In this document: one piece after another, positions 40,761 through 49,013 of the stretch
How positions within the stretch are numbered: position 1 is the stretch's first letter
Layout: each line of letters begins with the position of its first letter
Origin: Opitutaceae bacterium BACL24 MAG-120322-bin51
GTDB lineage: Bacteria > Verrucomicrobiota > Verrucomicrobiia > Opitutales > Coraliomargaritaceae
Assembly: GCA_905182465.1 (NCBI GenBank)
Contig: CAJJBI010000004.1
Location: 1 to 52,500 of the forward strand
DNA length: 52,500 bases
Direction: 5' to 3'
Position numbers and translations under genes: made by a program
The notes under the pieces: model-generated
What the model was told of the DNA's origin: nothing
Databases searched by the model: none
The model's input: only the letters and a program-made list of their open reading frames with translations

Positions 40761-41927
40761 TTAGCCTGCGTGCTTTGCGACCATGTTGTAGAAATCTACA
40801 AAGAGGGCATCCGCATCGTTTGGACCCGGCGCTGCTTCAGGGTGATACTGCACGGAGAAAACGGGCTTATCTTTAAGGCGGAGGCCTTCGACTGTGTGAT
40901 CGTTTAAGTTGATCTCAGTCACGATGGCTCCAGCTTTTTCCAGCTCTTCGCGAGTCGAAGCGAAGCCGTGATTCTGTGCTGTGATCGACACCTTACCCGT
41001 TTCCAGATTTTTGACAGGTTGGTTGCCGCCGCGGTGGCCAAACTTGAGCTTAAAAGTCTTCGCGCCCAATGCATGGGTGATAATTTGATGCCCAAGGCAA
41101 ATGCCAAAAGTCGGGTAGTCTTCGATCAACTCTTTAACCGTGGCGTGCGCATAATCGACCGCCCCCGGGTCACCTGGACCGTTGGAGAGAAAGACCGCAT
41201 CTGGCTTGAAGGCCTTGATCTCAGCCGCTGTTGTGCTCGCAGGGAAAACATGCACGTCGAATCCATGATGCTGCAACTTGCGGTAGATGGAAAGCTTTCC
41301 GCCGAAATCGAGTGCAGCCACCTTGAACCGCGGCTTCTCGGTCTTATCATCATTTAGTCTAAGATCTGTGCCGACCACAGTGAAGGGGGTCGATTCCTTC
41401 ATTTCAGGATCCCAACGGTAAGACTCTTTCGCGGTAACTTCCTTAACAAAATCCACTCCGATGAGGCCGCCGAATTCTTTGGCTCGTTTGATCGCCTCTT
41501 CCTCGGTGATCTCCTCGGTTGTAATACACGCTTTGAGCGCGCCAGAGACGCGGAGCTTCTTGGTGATAGCGCGGGTATCCACCCCTTCAATACCAGGGAC
41601 ACCCGCTTCCTCGAGGTAGTCTTGGATCGAGATATTGCTGCGCCAGTTGCTCGCTACTTGGCTAAGCTCACGAACAACGAAGCCCTTAACCTTAGGGCCA
41701 TCCGATTCTAGGTCCTCGGGGCAGATGCCGTAATTGCCGATTTGCACGGCAGTCATTGTAACAATTTGTGAGAAATAGGAAGGATCCGTTAAAATCTCCT
41801 GATAGCCCGTCATGCTGGTGTTAAAGCAGGCCTCGCCTACGTTGGTTGCGACTGCCCCAAAGGCGCGCCCACGAAAGACGGTTCCGTCTTCAAATGCAAT
41901 GAGTCCTGTGCGAATCGTTTTAGCCAT
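40761..41927 (-). CDS. carA: Carbamoyl-phosphate synthase small (glutaminase) subunit
   Basis: Hydrolyses glutamine and channels ammonia to CarB for carbamoyl phosphate, the precursor of arginine and pyrimidines. From ATG 41927 the protein has 388 residues beginning [22 protein letters not shown] 41966 would add 13 residues unlike the family. The N-terminal CPSase domain has the [15 protein letters not shown]-type segment (here [15 protein letters not shown]). The class I amidotransferase has the nucleophile in FGICLGHQI and a His-Glu pair in [10 protein letters not shown]. carB is not in the window. An ArsR-type regulator gene lies 49 bp upstream on the same strand. Confidence 0.95.
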   Translation of the reverse strand: MAKTIRTGLIAFEDGTVFRGRAFGAVATNVGEACFNTSMTGYQEILTDPSYFSQIVTMTAVQIGNYGICPEDLESDGPKVKGFVVRELSQVASNWRSNISIQDYLEEAGVPGIEGVDTRAITKKLRVSGALKACITTEEITEEEAIKRAKEFGGLIGVDFVKEVTAKESYRWDPEMKESTPFTVVGTDLRLNDDKTEKPRFKVAALDFGGKLSIYRKLQHHGFDVHVFPASTTAAEIKAFKPDAVFLSNGPGDPGAVDYAHATVKELIEDYPTFGICLGHQIITHALGAKTFKLKFGHRGGNQPVKNLETGKVSITAQNHGFASTREELEKAGAIVTEINLNDHTVEGLRLKDKPVFSVQYHPEAAPGPNDADALFVDFYNMVAKHAG

Positions 41928-41976
41928 GTTAGCGCAGGAGCCAAACGAGAATCTCGCGCCATGCAATTCAAAATAA

Positions 41977-42288
41977 TCAACCCAGCACTTCCTTCAATTG
42001 TGCATTCACTGCACTGGCAGCTTCTTGATCGATCCAGTAGATCATATCGCGGCACTTTTTCTGATTTGAAATAACGCCTGCTTGCCGTAAAATACGCAAA
42101 TGATGGGAGGTGGCTGGCTGTGAGAGGCCGATTTGTTCAGCTATTTTTGACACATTGCATGCGTTATGACAGGTAGGCCCAGCTGGCAAGAGCCGCAATA
42201 TTTGCAAACGCACGGGATCACCCAGTGCCCAGAGCTGTTTAGCCAGATCTGAAATATCTTTATTTGCATTGATCGATGACATTGACAT
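41977..42288 (-). CDS. ArsR family winged-helix regulator
   Basis: Small HTH regulator of 103 residues. The winged helix contains [41 protein letters not shown] (recognition helix SQPATSHHL) and a wing ending at MIYWID. A CHNAC sequence just before the HTH, close to where ArsR/SmtB proteins hold their metal-binding cysteines (ELCVC), could sense a metal, metalloid or redox change. The region upstream (42289-42315) is AT-rich with partial dyad symmetry (TTGATATATC / ATACTTAA on the coding strand) and may be its own operator. carA follows on the same strand; a regulatory link is not evident. Confidence 0.88.
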   Translation of the reverse strand: MSMSSINANKDISDLAKQLWALGDPVRLQILRLLPAGPTCHNACNVSKIAEQIGLSQPATSHHLRILRQAGVISNQKKCRDMIYWIDQEAASAVNAQLKEVLG

Positions 42289-42426
42289 ATTTAAGTATAT
42301 AGATATATCAACAGGTCAACTGCCGAAGATTCTCTTTTTCGAGACTCTCTGCCCATCCACTATTTACGGCGACGGATAGGACATCCCCCTGCCCGGCCTC
42401 ACACCTTTCACCTCACCTCCTCAAAG

Positions 42427-43614
42427 ATGTATCCAAACGACTCACTCGAAAACTGGCACGAAGGCCAAGGCCATTGGAGGAATGTGCCTGCCGATGACTG
42501 GAATAGTTGGAAGTGGCAACTAAAGAACCGTATTACCAAGTTAGAGCAGTTGGAGCAATACATGGAGCTGACTGCCGAAGAACGCGCAGGCTGCCTTTTT
42601 GCCAAGGATAAGCTGGCGATGGCCATAACTCCCTATTTTTTTAATCTGATCGACCCAGAAGACCCTAACTGCCCTGTGCGCAGGCAAGTCATCCCCCGTT
42701 CGGGCGAGATGCAGACCGCGCCCGAGGAAATGCTCGATCCTGTGGGTGAAGAAAACACCAAGCCCGTCGATGGCATCGTTCATCGCTACCCAGACCGCGT
42801 GCTCTTTCTAGTCACAGATCGTTGCGCCGCTTACTGCCGTTACTGCACTCGAAGTCGTCTAGTTTCTAACGCGCAGGACTACAACTTCCACCCAGAATTT
42901 GAAAGTGGCCTCGAATACATCCGTAATCACTCAGAAATCCGCGACGTTCTCTTGAGCGGGGGCGACCCCCTGCTCCTCTCGGATCGCAAGATCGATTATT
43001 TGCTAGGCGAACTGAACAAAATCCCCCATGTAGAATTCGTCCGCATCGGCTCGCGCATACCTGTCTTCCTCCCGCAGCGGATTACGCCAGAGCTCTGCGA
43101 GATCTTCAAAAAGCATGGCCCTGTTTGGATGAGTATCCACGTCAACCATCCCAATGAATGTACGCACGCCCTGCGTGACGCGTGCGAGCAACTGACTTAC
43201 GCAGGCGTACCAATCGGCAATCAGTCCGTTCTTCTGCGTGATGTGAACGATAATGCTGAAGTGATGCAATCACTCATACACCGCTTGCTGATGATGCGTG
43301 TGCGCCCTTACTACTTGTATCAATGTGATCTGATTACGGGTAGCGCTCACTTACGCGCGGACCCACGGAAGGGCATTGAGATCATACGAAGCCTACGCGG
43401 CCACACGACAGGTTACTCGATCCCGCAATTCGTGATCGATGCCCCAGGTGGTGGTGGTAAGATCCCAATCAATCCTGACTACGTGAAAGAAATCACCAAC
43501 GAAGCGATCGTGATGCGTAACTTCAATGGTGACGAGTATCGCTATCCGCTGACTAACGCTGCGCAGGTCGAGAAAGACCCAAACGCACCTGAGTTGGCAA
43601 CCATTCTCGTCTAG
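42427..43614 (+). CDS. kamA: Lysine 2,3-aminomutase family radical SAM enzyme
   Basis: Radical SAM, PLP-dependent aminomutase. Its 395 residues include the iron-sulfur motif CAAYCRYC (C133, C137, C140), a FLVTDRCAAYC lead-in, LLSGGDPLLLSD, and FVIDAPGGGGKIPINPDY carrying the PLP lysine, found in full-length lysine 2,3-aminomutase and less so in short EpmB proteins. Its N-terminal and C-terminal extensions match KamA more than EpmB (about 340 residues). The likely reaction is L-lysine to beta-lysine, for osmolyte synthesis or lysine breakdown, but no acetyltransferase (ablB) or other lysine genes are adjacent, so the pathway is open. Confidence 0.88.
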   Translation: MYPNDSLENWHEGQGHWRNVPADDWNSWKWQLKNRITKLEQLEQYMELTAEERAGCLFAKDKLAMAITPYFFNLIDPEDPNCPVRRQVIPRSGEMQTAPEEMLDPVGEENTKPVDGIVHRYPDRVLFLVTDRCAAYCRYCTRSRLVSNAQDYNFHPEFESGLEYIRNHSEIRDVLLSGGDPLLLSDRKIDYLLGELNKIPHVEFVRIGSRIPVFLPQRITPELCEIFKKHGPVWMSIHVNHPNECTHALRDACEQLTYAGVPIGNQSVLLRDVNDNAEVMQSLIHRLLMMRVRPYYLYQCDLITGSAHLRADPRKGIEIIRSLRGHTTGYSIPQFVIDAPGGGGKIPINPDYVKEITNEAIVMRNFNGDEYRYPLTNAAQVEKDPNAPELATILV

Positions 43615-43615
43615 G

Positions 43616-43640
43616 GCGTCTGGTATATTGAGGCAGACGC
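43616..43640 (+). terminator. Hairpin after kamA, possible terminator
   Basis: GCGTCTG pairs perfectly with CAGACGC across an 11-base loop, starting two bases after the kamA stop codon. No T-tract follows, so it could be a weak or Rho-linked terminator or only an RNA-stabilising hairpin. Confidence 0.4.
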
Positions 43641-43769
43641 ACTGCCATTCCTACATACATTCCCTAAACTAGATTACCGCATTAAACAGGTATTCCTTAG
43701 ACGGATGAAAGTTGAAATTTCTCTAAAGAAAATTCGTATCCAAAGATCAGATATACCACTCACTTCCTT

Positions 43770-44775
43770 CTAAAAATAAAAAACAAGCGCATTGCGCCAC
43801 TGCGCGTCGTCTTTGGCTTCACTGTTACCCAAATCGTTGTCGAAACTTTTGTTGTAAGAGAACTCAAAACCTAGCAGGTCAGTAAAGCGCACTCGAACTG
43901 CCGCTGTTAGTACATAATTGAACTGATTCGAATCTTTCGGATTCCAATAGTAGCTAAACTTCTGAACAACAGAGGTCCGTTTAAATGGTCGCCAAGTCGC
44001 TTCTTGAAAAATATTGGCAAATGGGGACGAGTCTGCGCGGGAGTCTCCAAAATTGGCATCAAGCTCCTCAACACCCGCGCCTCCACCCAAGAGGAATTTG
44101 AAACGATTTGAAGGCTTATATTGATAACCAATGCCTGCGCTGACTTGAACTTCACGATCAATCCCTTTAACCCGATCGGCACGGTATCCAAGCGCATTTT
44201 GAGTAAACCAGTTTTCGAAGAACGAGCGGCGATAAATAAACTCTGCATTGTATTTATCCGTAGACTTGTACTCATCACCGTTTGCTCGTTCGCTCTGACG
44301 ATACGTATATGAACCACTGAAGCGATAGAAGTTAGGGCTCTGCTTTGGATCAATCTCCAGTTTACCCCTTGCGTAGGTCTCTTGCCACTTTCGATCACCT
44401 TGGCTCAAGTTGATACCCAGACGCATGTTACCCGACCAGTAGCCGGGGGCTTTAAGGTCGAGGAGTGTTTCGAGGAGCGTTTCTTCGTTGATCGCTGATT
44501 CTTCTGCCTTCTTGGGTTTGCCTTTCGCCGCAGAGCTGGACTTAATCAGTGGCGGCTTCGAATCCTTCGCCCGTATCGAGATGACTCGGGCGCGCGGCAC
44601 TTTAACCTCACCCAATAACGGAGAGCGTATCATAACCGTAATTGTGGACGACTGCGTCAGGATCTCGCCAATGAGTTGCTCGCCCGTATCAAGGGCGACA
44701 ACGGAAAGGGTGGCATTGGCTGAAGCCAAGGCAAAAATAAATAGGGGCTAGAAGTGTGAGAGGGAGTTTTGTCAT
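43770..44775 (-). CDS. DUF481 family outer-membrane-like protein, frameshift in the signal peptide
   Basis: DUF481 beta-barrel-like protein of unknown function (about 334 residues joined). The mature part has an N-terminal Sm-like or SH3-like segment ([15 protein letters not shown]), a basic linker ([14 protein letters not shown]), then alternating beta-strands ([24 protein letters not shown]-type repeats) ending FYF as for outer-membrane barrels. An ATG at 44775, overlapping the rny stop by ATGA, begins [10 protein letters not shown]; the main frame takes over with [12 protein letters not shown], completing a signal peptide. A base lost near the G4 run at 44743-44746 would explain this. Starting at a TTG at 44729 would drop the signal. 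It is coupled to rny. Confidence 0.8.
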
Positions 44776-46298
44776 ACCGCTGTTTCAGAATACCTTTTTT
44801 CGCGGATCACGGTAATCTCAATTGTACCGGGATAGTTCAATTGCGCTTCGATACGCTGGCGAATTGTGCGCGCGAGTTGGCGTGCCTCTTCGTCGTCGAC
44901 GACCTCTGGCTCGACGATGACTCGCACCTCACGGCCAGCTTGTACTGCGTAAGCTTCGTTCACGCCAGGCAAGGCGGCAGCGATCTCTTCGATACTCCGC
45001 ACGCGTTGAATAAAACCATCAATCGAAGATGCGCGGGCACCCGGGCGCACGGCAGAGAGTGCATCGGCGACCATTACGAGCCCAGCATAAGCACTCTCCG
45101 CCGGCACTTCCTGGTGGTGGGCGGCAGCGGCATTGACCACACGCGCATCTTCGCCGTGTTGCTTGATAATTTCCGCACCGACGATTGCATGGCTATCCTC
45201 GTATTCTTCATCAGCTGCTTTACCGAGATCGTGAAAGAGCCCTGCGCGTTTGGCGATCGTTGGGTCTAGCCCAATTTCTGATGCAATGAGCGCGCAAAGA
45301 TTGGCTACCTCAACCGAGTGTGCTAGCGTATTTTGGTTATTGGACAGCCTATAGTGCAGCTTGCCCAGTAGTGCCACCACTTCGGGATGAACATCGTGTA
45401 GACGTAGCTTATGCAAGGCACCTTCGCCCAGATCAATGACGTTGGCATGCATCTCTTCTTCGGCTTTGACGATCTCATCTTCGATACTAGAAGGATGAAT
45501 CCGACCATCGCGTAGAAGGGCTTCCAGCGCAATACGGGCGATCTCTCGGCGCACGGGATCAAAGCAGGAGATGAGCACTGAGTCCGGCGTCTCATCGATC
45601 ATAAGCGTCGTACCTGTGGCATGTTCAAATGTGCGAATGTTACGACCTTCGCGACCAATGATACGGCCTTTCATCTCGGCGCTGGGCAAGTTGACGACGG
45701 TCGCGGTGGCGTCATTCATGGGCTGGCTGGTGATGCGCTGCATGGCGGCCAGTAGAATGCGCCTAGCCTCATCAGCAACATCAGCTTCAGCACGGTTTAG
45801 CTTGCTCCGGCGTAGATCACGGATCTCTTGCTCGCACTCTTGCTCGGTCGCCTTGATCAAGAGTTGTCGAGCTTCGTCGCGCTCCATTTGGGTGATCTGA
45901 TGAAGCTTGAGGCGATAGAGGCGGCGGATTTTTTCAGCCTCGTGCTCAGCGTCTGACAAGTGCCGCTGATCTCGGGTCAGTGCTTTCAGCTTAATATCGA
46001 CATGTAATGTTTGCTCTGCTTGACGTTCCTTTTCTCGATCTAGCTCGCGGGCGCGAACCTTGAGCTCGTCTTCACGTATGGATAGGGCGCGACTCTGGTC
46101 GATTTCCTTGTTCTTAAAACTGAGCTCCAACTCAGAATGAGCCTCTTTCTGTGCGAGCTTGGCTTCGCGCTGCTCCACATCAAGCTGAGTGCGTAAAGCC
46201 TCTTCCCGACGAGCGAGTCGACGTTTTGTCACAATGTATAGCAATAGCGCGCCGACAAAGGCACCTGCAATTCCCCCTATAATAAAGTCAAATTTCAT
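44772..46298 (-). CDS. rny: Ribonuclease Y
   Basis: Membrane-anchored endoribonuclease that starts decay of many mRNAs. The 508-residue layout matches the family: N-terminal membrane segment (about residues 5-24), long coiled coil (25-200), KH domain with [19 protein letters not shown], and an HD domain with [29 protein letters not shown] and the [12 protein letters not shown] histidines. The C-terminal dimer region has [14 protein letters not shown]. The gene precedes the DUF481 gene with an ATGA overlap. Confidence 0.96.
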   Translation of the reverse strand: MKFDFIIGGIAGAFVGALLLYIVTKRRLARREEALRTQLDVEQREAKLAQKEAHSELELSFKNKEIDQSRALSIREDELKVRARELDREKERQAEQTLHVDIKLKALTRDQRHLSDAEHEAEKIRRLYRLKLHQITQMERDEARQLLIKATEQECEQEIRDLRRSKLNRAEADVADEARRILLAAMQRITSQPMNDATATVVNLPSAEMKGRIIGREGRNIRTFEHATGTTLMIDETPDSVLISCFDPVRREIARIALEALLRDGRIHPSSIEDEIVKAEEEMHANVIDLGEGALHKLRLHDVHPEVVALLGKLHYRLSNNQNTLAHSVEVANLCALIASEIGLDPTIAKRAGLFHDLGKAADEEYEDSHAIVGAEIIKQHGEDARVVNAAAAHHQEVPAESAYAGLVMVADALSAVRPGARASSIDGFIQRVRSIEEIAAALPGVNEAYAVQAGREVRVIVEPEVVDDEEARQLARTIRQRIEAQLNYPGTIEITVIREKRYSETAV

Positions 46299-46603
46299 AC
46301 GTATGTTTGATGATCACAAACTATCTGAGCGGGGTTCTTCTCTGAAAGTTTGTTCCTGTAGGTTAAGCACCGAGGGGTGACATAATCCGGCGATGATGGA
46401 AAAATCATGCGTAAATCGCCCATAATATCAAGGGAAACTTACCGCTGGCGCGGGTGCGGCGACGCAAAAAAGGGCGCCTCGATAAAACCGCTTTTATAAT
46501 CAAACAAATCCAAATTGCGCTTTTTCCTTCCCCAAAAGTCATTCTCCACTAACAATACAATCCCGGCGTATTTTGCAGAAACCGGATATATCCTAGAATC
46601 ATT
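46299..46603. other. Intergenic region between divergent rny and a membrane-protein gene
   Basis: About 305 bp without a credible gene. It should hold the promoters of rny (left) and of the membrane protein-gmk pair (right). A TATAAT hexamer is at 46495-46500 but no good -35 partner is 16-18 bp upstream. A 10-bp palindrome, GGATATATCC, is at 46584-46593, ten bases before the next start codon. No RNA gene or repeat array was recognised. Confidence 0.6.
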
Positions 46604-47137
46604 ATGACCCTTTTCCTGGCCACTCTCTTCACCGGAATCTTATTACTCGCCTTTGGCGCCCACTTTCTCTGGCACGGCATGCGCTCGGCTAAAAGCGTGC
46701 AAGCATTTCCACGTTCGCAGACGGCTGCTTACATCCTTCTCGGGTCCGCAGCCGTTTGGTTCCTCTTTAAGGTCACCCAACTAGGCCCCGCTGACTTTGG
46801 GCAATATAAAAACCTGCTCTTTGTACTGTTCTTCGTCGTGGCCGTCGGCTCTTTCATCTTTGTGCCTGACTTTCTCGCCGTTCGTGGGTTGGCTGCCCTC
46901 ATACTACTCACCGCAGGCGCGCTGCTCGATGTAGGCTACATGCATTATGGCAGCGCCTTATTTCTAAAGGCCTACGTATACATCTCCATCGTCATTGCAC
47001 TCATCCTTGGCGCGAACCCCTACAAGCTACGCGACTTCTTCGAGTGGCTTTATAAAAAAGAAGTTCGCCCACGCGTATTCGGTGGGATCTTCGTAGTTTC
47101 CGGCCTCCTTCTCTCGGTCGTGGCTTTCACCTATTAA
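46604..47137 (+). CDS. Uncharacterised polytopic membrane protein
   Basis: I do not recognise the family. The 177 residues contain five or six hydrophobic segments separated by short loops (for example [15 protein letters not shown] at the start, then segments around residues 45-60, 70-85, 90-105, 115-140 and 160-177), with few charges. A basic turn ([12 protein letters not shown]) precedes the last segment. Its stop codon shares one base with the start of gmk (TAATG), so the two are translationally coupled; that placement is the only hint and does not show function. Confidence 0.75.
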   Translation: MTLFLATLFTGILLLAFGAHFLWHGMRSAKSVQAFPRSQTAAYILLGSAAVWFLFKVTQLGPADFGQYKNLLFVLFFVVAVGSFIFVPDFLAVRGLAALILLTAGALLDVGYMHYGSALFLKAYVYISIVIALILGANPYKLRDFFEWLYKKEVRPRVFGGIFVVSGLLLSVVAFTY

Positions 47138-47724
47138 TGTCTAAGCAAGAAAGTGGCTTTCTTTTTATCGTATCGGGTCCTGCCGGTAGCGGTAAGACTA
47201 CTGTCTGCGACCGCATACTGAAAGAAGTGCCTGGCATCGAACGCGTAGTTACCTCGACAACGCGCGTCCCGCGCAGCGGCGAAGTCGACACCGTCGATTA
47301 CTACTTCTTCGACAGCGACACCTTCCAAGCCAAAATTGACGCTGGTGCGTTTTACGAGTATGCCCAGGTTCACAACAAGCTCTACGGAACCCTCAAAAGT
47401 GAGGTGCAAGGCAAACTTGCTGCAGGGATCGACCTCTTACTAAATATAGATGTGCAAGGTGCCGCTCAAATGCGCGAGACCGCGCAAAACGACCCGCTGC
47501 TCAAGGGCAAAGTCGTCACCATCTTCATCATGCCCCCCACGATCGAAGTGCTAGCTACTCGCTTACGCGGACGCGCCACAGACGCTGAAGACGAGATCCA
47601 ACGCCGCATGGCGGTCGCCGTGGAGGAAATGCGGTGCAGTAAGCACTACGACCACACGATCCTAAGTGGCACTCGTGAAGAAGATTTCACTGCATTAGTG
47701 GCCATCTACGAAAGCTCTCGCTAG
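47137..47724 (+). CDS. gmk: Guanylate kinase
   Basis: Phosphorylates GMP to GDP in guanine nucleotide synthesis. The 195-residue protein has the P-loop GPAGSGKTT near residue 14, then [20 protein letters not shown] for GMP binding, [17 protein letters not shown], and [12 protein letters not shown] (Walker B-like). The lid contains [17 protein letters not shown]. All hallmark residues are intact. Its start overlaps the preceding membrane-protein stop by one base; it converges on gcvT with 40 bp between stops, which hold a weak GAGCA/TGCTC hairpin. Confidence 0.96.
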   Translation: MSKQESGFLFIVSGPAGSGKTTVCDRILKEVPGIERVVTSTTRVPRSGEVDTVDYYFFDSDTFQAKIDAGAFYEYAQVHNKLYGTLKSEVQGKLAAGIDLLLNIDVQGAAQMRETAQNDPLLKGKVVTIFIMPPTIEVLATRLRGRATDAEDEIQRRMAVAVEEMRCSKHYDHTILSGTREEDFTALVAIYESSR

Positions 47725-47764
47725 CTCCAAGCCAACTAAACGGGAGCAGAATGCTCTCACTGCA

Positions 47765-48859
47765 TTACAATTTATGCAGCGGAGGCCTCGCAAGCTGTAG
47801 CGGCAAGTGATTCCCGCGTAAATCGACAAAAAGCGGCGCCTTTTGAGCTTCGGCAAGCACAATGGCACTACCAATCGGGCAATTGAGAATCGGCGACTGG
47901 GTGCCAGAGAGTACTTTGCCAACGGACTCACCGGCGACGTCGACGACAGGGGTGCCTTCTCGAGCAATGCGGCGACCTTCGAGCTTAAAATGGACCACAC
48001 GGCGCGGGACGCCCTTCTCTTTCTGTTCGGCCAGAGCGTTTTTACCAATGAAATCGGGTTTGTTCAGTTTCACCGTCCAATCGAGGCTAGCCTCAAGTGG
48101 CGTAATGCTATCACTGAGCTCGTGGCCATAGAGCGGGAGGCCTGCTTCAAGGCGCAGACTGTCTCGCGCACCTAGGCCACAAAGTTTGACCCCGTGCACC
48201 GCGCCTTCAACCAAAACCTGCTTAGCCAAAGACTCCGCTGCCTTTGGCGAGCTGTAGATTTCGAATCCGTCCTCGCCCGTGTAGCCAGTGCGGGCAATGC
48301 GGATCTTTTCGCCACCAAATGCTACCAGGCGATGCCAAAAGCGCTTAAGGTCTTTGACCTCCCCCAGGCCAATTGCTGTAAGGATCGCTTCGGCCTTAGG
48401 GCCTTGAAGCGCGAGTAAAGCATACTCGTCGGAATGATCCTCTATCTCGACCTCAAATCTCCAACGCTCGGCTTGCTTAAGAAACCAGCCAAAATCCTTC
48501 TCGATATTACTCGCGTTGACGCAGACAAGAAAGTCGTCGTTAGCCTTACGGTAGATGATCAAGTCGTCGACCACCGTACCATCGCTATTACACATTGGGG
48601 AATAGACCGCCTTGCCGATAGGTGCGTTGGCGACGGCATTGACCACGAGCCGATCCAGAAAGAGAGCTGCCTCGCTACCAAAAACATGAAACTCCCCCAT
48701 GTGACTCACATCGAAGAGGCCAGCCGCATTGCGCACGGCTTTATGCTCTTCGAGGATACTCGTATATTGCACGGGCATATTCCAACCGCCAAAAGCGACG
48801 AAACGTGCACCTTGTTGGGAATGAAAATCGTGAAGAGGAATCTGTAATGCGCCAGCCAT
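47765..48859 (-). CDS. gcvT: Glycine cleavage system T protein (aminomethyltransferase)
   Basis: Transfers the methylene group of aminomethyl-lipoyl H protein to tetrahydrofolate, releasing ammonia, in glycine breakdown. The 364 residues include [57 protein letters not shown] and [13 protein letters not shown], the usual T-protein landmarks, and a C-terminal barrel with [12 protein letters not shown]. It is divergent from gcvP (154 bp between starts) so both may share control; gcvH is not in the window. Confidence 0.95.
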   Translation of the reverse strand: MAGALQIPLHDFHSQQGARFVAFGGWNMPVQYTSILEEHKAVRNAAGLFDVSHMGEFHVFGSEAALFLDRLVVNAVANAPIGKAVYSPMCNSDGTVVDDLIIYRKANDDFLVCVNASNIEKDFGWFLKQAERWRFEVEIEDHSDEYALLALQGPKAEAILTAIGLGEVKDLKRFWHRLVAFGGEKIRIARTGYTGEDGFEIYSSPKAAESLAKQVLVEGAVHGVKLCGLGARDSLRLEAGLPLYGHELSDSITPLEASLDWTVKLNKPDFIGKNALAEQKEKGVPRRVVHFKLEGRRIAREGTPVVDVAGESVGKVLSGTQSPILNCPIGSAIVLAEAQKAPLFVDLRGNHLPLQLARPPLHKL

Positions 48860-48902
48860 GGTTGAAAAATCGGTCTGTTAAAAAAGTGAAAGTGTCTAGT
48901 TT

Positions 48903-48922
48903 TTCGCAAAGAAACTTGCGAA
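48903..48922. promoter_or_regulatory. Inverted repeat in the gcvT-gcvP divergent region
   Basis: TTCGCAA and TTGCGAA form a perfect 7-bp inverted repeat around six bases (AGAAAC), 43 bp upstream of gcvT and 91 bp upstream of gcvP. It may be an operator shared by both genes or a leader hairpin of gcvT. No glycine riboswitch was recognised here. Confidence 0.4.
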
Positions 48923-49013
48923 GGCGATTGAGAAGACTTGACTGACAATCATAGTATTTACGAGCGGCACAAGTCTGGATCGTTCGTTTTACAGCATCTT
49001 TTTAAATACAGTT

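Noticed and set aside
48860-49013. Glycine riboswitch upstream of gcvT or gcvP
   Set aside because: The conserved aptamer core sequences were not recognised on either strand; only a simple inverted repeat is present.
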